Assembly (NCBI RefSeq): GCF_003751445.1
Contig: NZ_RJUU01000001.1
Span: forward strand, 4,035,001 to 4,099,000
Length of the DNA stretch: 64,000 bases
DNA from: Streptomyces sp. 840.1
GTDB taxonomy: Bacteria; Actinomycetota; Actinomycetes; Streptomycetales; Streptomycetaceae
Direction of reading: 5' to 3'
Of the stretch, positions 28,174 to 34,357 are shown piece by piece; the stretch's first letter is position 1; every line of letters starts with the position of its first letter. The notes beneath the pieces were generated by a model that made no database searches, was not told the origin of the DNA, and saw only the letters and a list, made by a program, of their open reading frames with translations. The translations under genes were made by a program, and so were the position numbers.

Positions 28174-28956
28174 TTAGTTCGCGGTTCGCACCTTGACTTC
28201 GCCGTTGTCGCTCCGGGCCTTCACCACATGGGAGCTGTTGCCGCTGCGCGGCACCTCCACCGACGTGTTCCCGTTGTCGGCGCTGGTGGTCACCGCGTAC
28301 GAGGTGCTGCCGGGCGGCAGCTCGATGACGACCCTGCCGTTGTCACTGGTGGTGTCCACCAGCGTCGGCACGGCGGTGAACCCGAGCCGCACCGCCCCGT
28401 TGTCCGAGTCGGCCCGCACGGTCGGGCCGGAGATCCCCTCGGCGACGATGCCGCCGTTGTCGCTGTTCAGCTTCAGCGGCCCGCTGGTGTCGCGCACGGT
28501 CACTTCGCCGTTGTCGGAGCGCAGGTCGAGCGCGGTGTCGAAGCCCGACGCCACGATCTTCCCGTTGTCCCCGTGCACGGTGACCGCCACCCCGCGCGGC
28601 ACCTTCACCTGCTGCTTGGCCGCGCAGTTGCTGATCAGGGCCTTGCACTTCACCTTCAGCGACAACGTGCCGCCGTCCATGTCCCAGCGCGGATCGGGCC
28701 CGCTCCCCAGCACCACCCACCCGTCGACCTGCCGGGTCACCTCGACCTTCTTCACGTCGGCCGGTACGAGTTCCAGCGTCGTGTTGGCCGTCTCGATGGT
28801 CAGCGTCCTCCCACTGAACGCGAACGACTTGTGCTCGACCGGCGCGTCGTCGGTGTCCGCCCCGCCGCAGCCGGAGAGTACAAGAGCGGCAACCACCGCT
28901 CCGCCGGACGCGATGAGTGTGCGGGCATGGGTGCGGGTGCGCATGCGGTGTGCCAC
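28174..28956 (-). CDS. DUF4097 family lipoprotein
   Basis: A 260-residue exported lipoprotein. A Tat/Sec-like leader with arginines ends in the lipobox VLSGC (Cys about residue 30). The mature protein is a beta-helix-like repeat in which SDNG or similar (VHGDNG, LRSDNG, LNSDNG, ADSDNG, TTSDNG, TSADNG, ARSDNG) recurs about every 20 residues, characteristic of DUF4097. It probably sits on the outer face of the membrane. The GTG start at 28956 has GGGGGA 8 nt upstream. Function unknown. Confidence 0.85.
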   Translation of the reverse strand: MAHRMRTRTHARTLIASGGAVVAALVLSGCGGADTDDAPVEHKSFAFSGRTLTIETANTTLELVPADVKKVEVTRQVDGWVVLGSGPDPRWDMDGGTLSLKVKCKALISNCAAKQQVKVPRGVAVTVHGDNGKIVASGFDTALDLRSDNGEVTVRDTSGPLKLNSDNGGIVAEGISGPTVRADSDNGAVRLGFTAVPTLVDTTSDNGRVVIELPPGSTSYAVTTSADNGNTSVEVPRSGNSSHVVKARSDNGEVKVRTAN

Positions 28957-29208
28957 GGTGTTCGTCCCCCAGATGGTGCGCCGGTCGGCTCGCCGTACTG
29001 CCGGTTCGCCGTACTGCGTTCCGGCTCACGGTATGGGTGCGACGGCACCCCGGGGAATCAGGACCGCTACCGTATGCGGGGTGGGGATATCCCCCGACTC
29101 CCGCCCTTGCCCGGCGGCCCGGCAGCGCCCCGGACCACCCGGGCCGCTGCCCCCGGCAACCGTTTGTGACCAGGGGCCGTAGTCCATGTACGCTGTTGCC
29201 TCATCCAC

Positions 29209-29280
29209 GGGTGCGTAGCTCAGGGGTAGAGCGCTGCTCTTACAAAGCAGATGTCGGCAGTTCGAAACTGCCCGCGCCCA
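29209..29280 (+). tRNA. tRNA-Val (UAC)
   Basis: A complete cloverleaf: acceptor GGGTGCG pairs with CGCGCCC (one G-T), the anticodon stem CTGCT/AGCAG encloses loop CTTACAA (anticodon TAC) and the T arm is GGCAG-TTCGAAA-CTGCC. CCA is not encoded. It marks the left edge of the phage-like region and is a likely integration target. Confidence 0.95.
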
Positions 29281-29311
29281 CAGTAAGAAACCGCAGGTGA
29301 GAGCCTGCTTT

Positions 29312-29341
29312 GGCCCCCCGGTCGATCGCGACCGGGGGGCC
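29312..29341. terminator. tRNA terminator hairpin
   Basis: A 13-bp perfect stem (29312-29324 with 29329-29341) with a 4-nt loop, 32 nt after the tRNA. Confidence 0.85.
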
Positions 29342-29533
29342 GCTTCATGCTCAGAGTCCACTAAGAGTCCACGTGCCCACGGGATCGCGCTCTCTCGTCA
29401 CCCGATAGAGGGAGTGGAAACGTGGGCGGTACACCGTAGAGTGCGGCGCATGGGAGGGGCAGGTGTGTCTCCCCGCGCGCGCCTGACACGCGCCTCCCGG
29501 ATTCTGCGGTGCCCGAGCGGGGAGGCTTGGCCC

Positions 29534-29577
29534 GCAGAAGCGAGACCCCCGCCGTGAGACTCGGCGGGGGTCTTCTG
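29534..29577. terminator. Second strong terminator hairpin
   Basis: Inner stem AGACCCCCGCCG (29543-29554) pairs with 29562-29573, extended outside by GCAGAAG/TCTGC with a bulge. Confidence 0.8.
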
Positions 29578-29592
29578 CTGCCCAACGTAGAC

Positions 29593-29620
29593 CGCCCCGC
29601 GCCCGTTTGGGCGCGGGGCG
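29593..29620. terminator. Third terminator hairpin (12-bp stem, GTTT loop)
   Basis: CGCCCCGCGCCC (29593-29604) pairs perfectly with 29609-29620 across a tetraloop. Confidence 0.8.
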
Positions 29621-29729
29621 GGGCGCCTTGACCGAGTCATAGCGCCATCCGGCGCAATCTGGCGGACACGCGAACGCCATTGCGCAGGTAGTGACCGGGA
29701 CAGAGCCCGGAAAGTTCATGATCAAATAT

Positions 29730-29745
29730 GTACCATCGATGGTAC
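29730..29745. promoter_or_regulatory. 16-bp perfect palindrome upstream of XRE gene
   Basis: GTACCATCGATGGTAC lies in an AT-rich patch 36 nt before the XRE gene. It is a good candidate operator for that regulator or for the large XRE/TPR protein. Confidence 0.6.
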
Positions 29746-29780
29746 TGACATAGATCTCGGCAGGCCAGAGCGTTGACGGG

Positions 29781-30017
29781 GTGCCGACCGAACCCCTACC
29801 CGACTGGGTACCCACCCGCCGCCGGGCCATCGGGGACCGCGTCCGAGCCGCTCGCGTCGCCGCGCGCCTCACTCAGGAGGAAGTGGCCGGCCGATGCGGA
29901 CTTGACCGGAAGACGGTGAACCGGCTGGAACAGGGCCACACGTCTCCGCTGCTCGATCACCTCCTCCTGATCGCCGACGCGATCGGCGTGGACCTCGCCG
30001 ACCTCGTGCGGGGGTAG
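29781..30017 (+). CDS. XRE family HTH regulator (small)
   Basis: A 78-residue protein that is little more than a Cro/C1-type helix-turn-helix (RVRAARVAARLTQEEVAGRC, then GLDRKTVNRLEQGHTSPLLD). It begins with a GTG and carries no ligand or protease domain, so it looks like a phage repressor or Cro-like switch protein. It is one of the few prophage genes on the plus strand. A hairpin starts in its stop codon. Confidence 0.85.
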   Translation: MPTEPLPDWVPTRRRAIGDRVRAARVAARLTQEEVAGRCGLDRKTVNRLEQGHTSPLLDHLLLIADAIGVDLADLVRG

Positions 30018-30050
30018 GAGCCCCGGCCCGCCCCTGCGGGCCGGGGCTCC
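30017..30050. terminator. Terminator after XRE gene
   Basis: GGAGCCCCGGCCCG pairs with CGGGCCGGGGCTCC; 14-bp stem beginning in the stop codon. Confidence 0.85.
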
Positions 30051-30123
30051 CCATCCGCGGGGTCGTCACACGGATAGGCGCCCGCTGCCGCCTGCTGTGG
30101 AAGGACAGGCGGCAGCGGGAGGT

Positions 30124-30282
30124 CTAGGCCCGGCGGGTCGGGTACGACACCGGGTGCGCCCGCGACTTGGTGCACGGGACCTTGTGGACGTAGATGGTGG
30201 TCCCGGCCCCCGTGGCCGCGTACATGGGGATCGGCTCGGCTTCGTCCGGGCGCATCAGCTGGTCGCAGTGGTCGCAGATCAC
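30124..30282 (-). CDS. Small CxxC phage protein
   Basis: A 52-residue peptide with a CDHCDQL knuckle near the N terminus and a single later cysteine (VPCTKSR). A GTG start at 30282 has AGGAGG 8 nt upstream, an excellent ribosome site, and overlaps the stop of the upstream gene by 4 nt. Probably a zinc-binding protein; function unknown. Third gene of a coupled trio. Confidence 0.8.
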   Translation of the reverse strand: MICDHCDQLMRPDEAEPIPMYAATGAGTTIYVHKVPCTKSRAHPVSYPTRRA

Positions 30283-30521
30283 CGGATCGCCTCCTTCGGG
30301 GTCGCGACGAGGCGACAGCGCACGAGCTCCTCGAACTCCGTATGCCCGGTCCGGCCGGCGTGCTGGAGTGCCCAGTTGTCCGGGGCGAGGTGCGAGGGGC
30401 TCGGGTCGGACTCCTCCTCGCATCCGGGGGCGCAGCAGCGGATGCGCCAGACCGGCCGAGGCGCCTCGCCGCGGGGGGCGCCGATCGTCCACTCCACGAA
30501 CCGCATGACCGACCGGCTCAT
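30279..30521 (-). CDS. DUF7848-like small protein
   Basis: An 80-residue protein (MSRSVMRFVEWTIG start, WALQHAGRTGHTEFEELVR end). A CCAPGCEEESDPS segment with three cysteines resembles a short zinc ribbon. The pattern matches a small family common in streptomycete genomes near XRE regulators; my assignment to DUF7848 is from memory of the pattern. It overlaps both neighbours by 4 nt, so all three are coupled. Confidence 0.75.
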   Translation of the reverse strand: MSRSVMRFVEWTIGAPRGEAPRPVWRIRCCAPGCEEESDPSPSHLAPDNWALQHAGRTGHTEFEELVRCRLVATPKEAIR

Positions 30522-30781
30522 CGGCGGGCCTCCCGCCAGGCGCGGCCGAGCGTCGCCGAGGTGGGGCACGCGGCCCCGGCCCGGCAGGCGGCGCACTGGG
30601 TGGTGTGCGCGAGGAACACCCTGTATGCGGCGTCAGTTCCTGCCGGCCGGTGGCGCGGGCACTCGCAGTCCGGGTATGCCGCGCTGCGGTCCACCGTCGT
30701 GACGGGCGCGACCTCGGACTGTGGCCGTACCACACGGACGGTGCCTGCCCGGCTCACCTCGTACACCTTGAGAGTCATCAT
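30518..30781 (-). CDS. Hypothetical small Cys-rich protein
   Basis: About 87 residues. Four or five cysteines occur in CECPRH and CAACRAGAAC, suggesting a metal site. The start at 30781 (MMTLKVYEVS) was chosen because AGGGG lies upstream; ATG 30802 or 30829 are possible. The first gene of the coupled trio. Function unknown. Confidence 0.65.
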   Translation of the reverse strand: MMTLKVYEVSRAGTVRVVRPQSEVAPVTTVDRSAAYPDCECPRHRPAGTDAAYRVFLAHTTQCAACRAGAACPTSATLGRAWREARR

Positions 30782-30845
30782 CTCGACATCGCCCCTGGTC
30801 ATCACGCCGTCACTGGCTGGTGATGCCATGGTGGGGGCACAACAA

Positions 30846-30881
30846 GGCCCCGACTATCACGGGATGGTGATAGTCGGGGCC
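30846..30881. terminator. Perfect 15-bp terminator hairpin
   Basis: GGCCCCGACTATCAC (30846-30860) pairs with 30867-30881 across a 6-nt loop. It lies just after the XRE/TPR gene (minus strand). Confidence 0.9.
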
Positions 30882-30897
30882 AAGGGTTGACGCAGAG

Positions 30898-32082
30898 TCA
30901 GGCGCCCAGCCAGGAGCCGTAGGAGAGGAAGCTGTCCGGCAGCTGGCGCTTCGCCGCCTCCAGTCCTGAGTACGTCTCGCGGACCGTCTGGTGGTACCTC
31001 GCCTGCTGCGGCGCCGCCCGCCTCGCCCGCAGCAGATTCGCGAACGCATCATCCAGCGAACCGTCCCACATCTGGGCCCGCGCCAACTCGGCGAAGTGGT
31101 GCGATTTCCGCGAGGCCGGCCACGCCTTCGGCACGGTGATGGTCTGACCGATCTGTGCGGCCTGCCCGTACTCGTCGAGCTCGGCCAGCACGCTGACCCG
31201 GTGTACGGCCACATTCGTCGGGCCGAAGGACAGCCAGTGGACGTCCGAGGCGTCGCCCGTCGCGGCCGCGATGCGCTCCGCTTCCGCAAGATGGCCGTCC
31301 GCTGCCGCCCGATCCTGTGCCCGTCCGGCCATCACCGCCGCGCCGAGATGGAGTTGCCCGGTCAGAACGTCCCGCTCCCGGCCCGGGTCGGACTGCTCCA
31401 GGATCCCGAGCCCCATCCGGATCAGCCGGTCCCCGGTGCGGTACTGCCCGGCCCGCAGGTAGGTGAGCGCGCGCATGTACCGGTACATGCCGCCCACCAC
31501 GGCGCCGGACCCGCGCTCGGCCGCCCACTCCATCCGCGACAGGGCGATCGTCGCAAGGTCCGCGTAGCCCAGCTTCGACGCGACGTCGTACGCGGTGCGG
31601 TAGTACGAGGCGAGGAGCAGCCACCCCTCGGACGTGCCGGCCAGGTGTGCCGCCGTCGTCGCTTCGAGGAGCAGGCCGGGGAGCTGCGTAGCGGTCTGCT
31701 TGATCTCGGCCGCGCGGACAGCGACGAGCAGGTGCTCGGCGTCGTCCTGGAGCAGTTGCTGCGGGCGGGGTTGGATTTCCGGGTCCGGCCCGAGGTCGTA
31801 CACGTCCAGTGCCTCGCGGATCGGCTGGATCAGTATGTCCAGCTGATCGGCTCGGAGTTCGGTGGCGTAGGGCTGGCCGGTGACCGTGGCGATTTCGACT
31901 CGCAGCGCGCGGGCCACGCTCGCGATGAGGTGCGGCGACGGGGGGAGGATGCCCTGCTCGGTCTTCGTAAGGGTGGAGTAGGGAATCTGCGCGAGGTCGC
32001 ACAGGGCTTTCTGCGTGAGGTGGCGTTCAAGGCGCAGCCGTTTGATGCGTGCGCCGGTGTGGTCATGGGGCAGAGCGTGCAT
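30898..32082 (-). CDS. Large XRE regulator with TPR-like helical domain
   Basis: A 394-residue protein. The N-terminal helix-turn-helix is RIKRLRLERHLTQKALCDLA (residues 12-31), followed by IPYSTLTKTEQGILPPSPH. Residues 100-394 are all-helical with repeated Trp/Tyr/Leu motifs like TPR repeats, as in the XRE-TPR regulators abundant in Streptomyces and in phage quorum receptors of other phyla. ATG 32082 has GGAG 6 nt upstream. It is divergent from the next gene. It may set the lysis-lysogeny state or sense a peptide; this is inference. Confidence 0.88.
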   Translation of the reverse strand: MHALPHDHTGARIKRLRLERHLTQKALCDLAQIPYSTLTKTEQGILPPSPHLIASVARALRVEIATVTGQPYATELRADQLDILIQPIREALDVYDLGPDPEIQPRPQQLLQDDAEHLLVAVRAAEIKQTATQLPGLLLEATTAAHLAGTSEGWLLLASYYRTAYDVASKLGYADLATIALSRMEWAAERGSGAVVGGMYRYMRALTYLRAGQYRTGDRLIRMGLGILEQSDPGRERDVLTGQLHLGAAVMAGRAQDRAAADGHLAEAERIAAATGDASDVHWLSFGPTNVAVHRVSVLAELDEYGQAAQIGQTITVPKAWPASRKSHHFAELARAQMWDGSLDDAFANLLRARRAAPQQARYHQTVRETYSGLEAAKRQLPDSFLSYGSWLGA

Positions 32083-32143
32083 ACTGAACTCCGTTCTGAC
32101 TCGACACCAGAACGGTACCCGCCGCCGAGGCCGCTGGTACTTC

Positions 32144-32180
32144 CGATGGCCCCACCTTCCCCGCGACGGTGGGGCCATCG
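32144..32180. terminator. 13-bp hairpin in the divergent promoter region
   Basis: CGATGGCCCCACC (32144-32156) pairs perfectly with 32168-32180. It lies between the divergent XRE/TPR gene and a short plus-strand gene, so it may attenuate one of them. Confidence 0.7.
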
Positions 32181-32214
32181 CGGTTTCCGGGAGCCGCCGT
32201 CGTACGATCCGGCC

Positions 32215-32418
32215 GTGGCAATCGAACTGACAGATGAGCTCATCGAGCTGGAGCGCGCGGCCTGGGCCGAGCAGCAAGAGGGACGGCTGACGGTCGCGAC
32301 CGCAGCCCGAGTCCAGGCCGCGATCACGGCGTACGCCGAGGCGACCGGGCAGGGCAGGTACGACGTCGAGCGGGAGCTGAAGCGCATCGTCCGACACCCC
32401 GAGCCCGGCACCGACTGA
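32215..32418 (+). CDS. Small conserved actinobacterial protein (67 aa)
   Basis: A 67-residue helical protein (IELTDELIELERAAWAEQQE after the initiator; ending GRYDVERELKRIVRHPEP). This type is very common beside XRE-TPR genes in streptomycetes but has no known role; the two are often divergent, as here. GTG 32215 was chosen by that alignment; the ribosome site is weak. Confidence 0.75.
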   Translation: MAIELTDELIELERAAWAEQQEGRLTVATAARVQAAITAYAEATGQGRYDVERELKRIVRHPEPGTD

Positions 32419-32431
32419 CCCCGGACACGAC

Positions 32432-32476
32432 GAAGCGCCCCCTGCCACCGGCCGTAGCCGGGACAGGGGGCGCTTC
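32432..32476. terminator. Nested stem-loop terminator beside the mini-array
   Basis: GAAGCGCCCCCTG (32432-32444) pairs with 32464-32476. The loop contains its own hairpin CCGGC-CGTA-GCCGG (32448-32461). It can end transcription from both sides: the 67-aa gene and the leftward repeat array, which it abuts. Confidence 0.85.
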
Positions 32477-32565
32477 AGTTCATCCCCGCAGTGGCGGGGA
32501 GCAGCTACCAGTCCGTACGCAACGCGAGTTCATGCACGGGACATCCCCGCATCCGCGGGGAGCAA
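32476..32565 (-). CRISPR. Two-repeat, one-spacer type I-E-like mini-CRISPR
   Basis: Repeat 2 (32537-32565) and repeat 1 (32476-32504) are both 29 nt and share 22 of 29 positions, including the stem CCCCGC...GCGGGG. They flank a 32-nt spacer (32505-32536). The 61-nt period is exactly that of type I-E arrays. Read on the minus strand, repeat 2 has TGCTCCCCGCGGATGCGGGG followed by ATGTCCCG, matching the I-E 5' handle form (E. coli ATAAACCG). Repeat 1, the leader-distal one, is more degenerate, as usual. A promoter lies at its right and a terminator at its left. No cas genes are in the window, so it would depend on host Cascade. Confidence 0.72.
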
Positions 32566-32572
32566 TGTGACC

Positions 32573-32601
32573 ACTGTAGCCGGGTGGGCGGTCGCTGTCC
32601 G
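32573..32601 (-). promoter_or_regulatory. Candidate promoter of the mini-CRISPR
   Basis: On the minus strand, CGGACA (32601-32596) and TACAGT (32578-32573) are 17 bp apart. The expected start, about 7 nt beyond the -10, falls at the first base of repeat 2. No gene other than the array is downstream. Confidence 0.55.
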
Positions 32602-32622
32602 GCAAATGGCAAGGCGGCCTTG

Positions 32623-32652
32623 TTGACAACTTCGCCCCACGTGGGGCAAGGT
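32623..32652 (+). promoter_or_regulatory. Promoter with palindromic operator for the small-protein operon
   Basis: A consensus -35 TTGACA (32623-32628) is followed 17-18 bp later by CAAGGT (weak -10). Inside is the perfect palindrome GCCCCACGTGGGGC (32634-32647), extended with one mismatch to TTCGCCCCACGTGGGGCAAG. The HTH protein at the end of the operon is the obvious candidate to bind it. Confidence 0.65.
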
Positions 32653-32700
32653 TGAGTCATCGCCACGGGCAACCGCCTGGCACCAGGGAAGGGGCACACC

Positions 32701-33000
32701 ATGACCACCGACATTTTCGAGGGCATGACCGGCCGCGGACTCATCTCCTACGACCTGTGCGACGAGGCCATGGAGACGTACGGCCTCACCCAGCGCGAGG
32801 CACACGAGGCCATCAGCGCCTTCGTGCAGGGCCTCGCCGACGACGACTCGGCCATCATCCTCGACCGACAGCCCACCCGGCCCGAACTCCTGGTGAACAA
32901 CCCCGGCGACGTGGACGTTGACTACTGGGTCACCGTGTCCGACGAGACCGCCGACCACATCCGGGGCGCGCTCGCCGCCTCGTTCGAACCGGTCGCCTGA
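32701..33000 (+). CDS. Small, highly acidic phage protein 1 (candidate immune-evasion protein)
   Basis: A 99-residue protein with about 20 Asp/Glu, five Arg and no Lys, net charge near -15. Starts MTTDIFEGMTGRGLISYDLC and contains GLADDDSAIILDRQ and the repeat-like VDVDYW. No known family. ATG 32701 has GGAAGGGG upstream. It is the first gene of an operon with a second acidic protein and an HTH gene, immediately divergent from the mini-CRISPR. Acidic proteins of this size in this setting are often DNA mimics or anti-CRISPRs, but nothing proves it here. Confidence 0.75.
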   Translation: MTTDIFEGMTGRGLISYDLCDEAMETYGLTQREAHEAISAFVQGLADDDSAIILDRQPTRPELLVNNPGDVDVDYWVTVSDETADHIRGALAASFEPVA

Positions 33001-33037
33001 TCCCGCCGAATCCGAACCACTGGAAATGGAGCACCTG

Positions 33038-33310
33038 ATGGCCCAGCACCCTGAGATCACCGTTGCCCTGGTCCGCGAACTACTCAACAGCCCTGCCGGG
33101 GGCCCGGTTCTGTACATCGACGAAACGGGGCAACTCGCCGTCGGCAGCGAAATCCACGCCCCCCGCAGCAGCGTCGTAGCCACCCGCGAAGAGGCGTCCG
33201 ACTACTTCGGGGAGCACCACGTCGACGGCCTCGACGACGACACCATCAGCGACCTGCTCCCCGGAACCGAGGACTGGGTCGAGAACACCCTCGCCGCCCT
33301 GAACGACTGA
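33038..33310 (+). CDS. Small, highly acidic phage protein 2
   Basis: A 90-residue protein with about 18 Asp/Glu, three Arg and no Lys. Segments EITVALVRELLNS and HVDGLDDDTISDLLPG suggest a compact mixed fold. ATG 33038 was chosen over ATG 33026 because GGAG lies 6 nt upstream. It follows acidic protein 1 by 37 nt, in the same operon, but is not obviously homologous. No family recognised. Confidence 0.72.
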   Translation: MAQHPEITVALVRELLNSPAGGPVLYIDETGQLAVGSEIHAPRSSVVATREEASDYFGEHHVDGLDDDTISDLLPGTEDWVENTLAALND

Positions 33311-33385
33311 CCTCCACAGCAGCAGCGGCCCGCCACCGAATGGACCACCGTGGCGGGCCGTACTGGCACGGAAGGAACCCACATC

Positions 33386-33610
33386 ATGACCGACCCCACC
33401 CCTGAGCTGTGGACGCGCGACGACATCGCAACCCACCTGGGGATCGCCCCCGGCAGCGTCCGCCGATGGATCAGCAGGCACCAGGTGCCGCGCGTTGATT
33501 TCGTCGAGGTGGCCGGTCGACCGATGGCCCGATACCGGGCGGCGGACGTTCGCACGGCGGCAGCGTCCGCGCCCGGTCGCGGAGCGCGCACCGACCGCCC
33601 CCGAGCCTGA
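33386..33610 (+). CDS. Helix-turn-helix protein (excisionase/Aca-like position)
   Basis: A 74-residue DNA-binding protein with a MerR/AlpA-type helix-turn-helix: LWTRDDIATHLGIAPGSVRR then WISRHQVPRVD. The basic C-terminal tail (RGARTDRPRA) could contact DNA. ATG 33386 has GGAAGGA upstream. As the last gene of the acidic-protein operon it is placed like an anti-CRISPR-associated (Aca) repressor, and the palindrome at 32634-32647 is a candidate target. Excisionase is an alternative. Confidence 0.82.
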   Translation: MTDPTPELWTRDDIATHLGIAPGSVRRWISRHQVPRVDFVEVAGRPMARYRAADVRTAAASAPGRGARTDRPRA

Positions 33611-33621
33611 ACACACGAAAG

Positions 33622-33654
33622 CGCCCCGCCACCGGCCGTAGCCGGGGCGGGGCG
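33622..33654. terminator. Nested stem-loop terminator (relative of 32432-32476)
   Basis: CGCCCCGCC (33622-33630) pairs with 33646-33654; inner hairpin CCGGC-CGTA-GCCGG (33632-33645). It shares the motif CACCGGCCGTAGCCGG with the terminator at 32432. Confidence 0.85.
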
Positions 33655-33661
33655 TTGTGGT

Positions 33662-34357
33662 TCATGAGCGGCGACGGTCGAGCAGCGCGTACGCGGCCGG
33701 GGACGTCGTCGGGTTGGGTACGGCCGGGGCCCCGTCGCGCCGGCAGACCAGCGCATCCGGATCCGACGGCGGGGGCTGGAGCGAGTACCCGGCCGGGCAG
33801 GTCTGACCGCTGGCCCCGTCGCTCCCGTCCTTCCCAGCGGCACCGTCCTTGCCCGCGGGGCCCGGCGCGCCTGCCGGCCCCTGCTCGCCCGCGGGGCCAG
33901 CAGGCCCAGCCGGGCCGACCGCCCCCGGTGCGCCGCCCATACCCTCGCGGCCAGCAGCGCCCGACGGGCCCGGGGCGGGGGTGGCCGAGGCGCCGGTCGC
34001 ACCGCGCTGGCCACGCGCACCGCGGGCGCCCGTCTCCCCGACGGGCCCCGGCGGTCCGGGGATCGGCACCGGCACCTCGGCCCGCGCGGGCAGATCCTCC
34101 ACCGCGTCCCCCGGATCCGGGGCCGCCGGGGTGCCGCCCCGGGCCTGGACCTGCGCGCGCAGCGTCCGCACATCCGTCGCCAAGGTGGTGACCGCGGTAC
34201 CCCGCCGGTCCGCCTCGGTGGCCAGCTCGTCCGCGCGGTCCTGCGCCCGGCCGATCAGCAAGAAGGCCAGCGCCAGGCCGCCGCCCAGGAACAGCAGCGC
34301 CGCCGTGACCCAGAGGCCGCGGCGGCGCCGGTAGAGCAACCTCTCCGTTCTCGTCAC
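33662..34357 (-). CDS. Collagen-like membrane protein of the lysis/tail region
   Basis: A 231-residue protein. A single membrane helix (LWVTAALLFLGGGLALAFLLIG) follows a basic N terminus. A short helix/coiled coil (to residue 80) leads to about 30 Gly-X-Y triplets (PIPGPPGPVGETGARGARGQ and onward). The C terminus has two cysteines (TCPAGYSLQ, LVCRRDG) and could trimerise. It is the last gene of the late operon, overlapping the gene before it by 4 nt. Surface or lysis role is unclear; phage collagen-like proteins are usually fibres, but this one is membrane-anchored. Confidence 0.82.
   Translation of the reverse strand: MTRTERLLYRRRRGLWVTAALLFLGGGLALAFLLIGRAQDRADELATEADRRGTAVTTLATDVRTLRAQVQARGGTPAAPDPGDAVEDLPARAEVPVPIPGPPGPVGETGARGARGQRGATGASATPAPGPSGAAGREGMGGAPGAVGPAGPAGPAGEQGPAGAPGPAGKDGAAGKDGSDGASGQTCPAGYSLQPPPSDPDALVCRRDGAPAVPNPTTSPAAYALLDRRRS

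Larger units (their letters stand above)
29281..29780. other. Host/prophage junction region, no gene
   Basis: No supportable coding sequence. It holds the tRNA terminator, two further very strong hairpins, and a short repeated motif AGAGTCCAC (29354 area, twice within 16 nt: AGAGTCCACTAAGAGTCCACG) of the kind seen near tRNA-targeting phage attachment sites. The attL core cannot be fixed without the other end. An AT-rich stretch with a palindrome precedes the first prophage gene. Confidence 0.55.

Noticed and set aside
29283..32082. Integrase gene next to the tRNA
   Set aside because: No frame here has tyrosine- or serine-recombinase motifs, so none is annotated; it is probably beyond the window.
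32505..32744. A 79-codon minus-strand open frame covering the mini-CRISPR
   Set aside because: Its C terminus reads as a translated CRISPR repeat (CSPRMRGC), it has no ribosome site, and it runs through the array and the divergent promoters. It is a common mis-annotation of repeat DNA.
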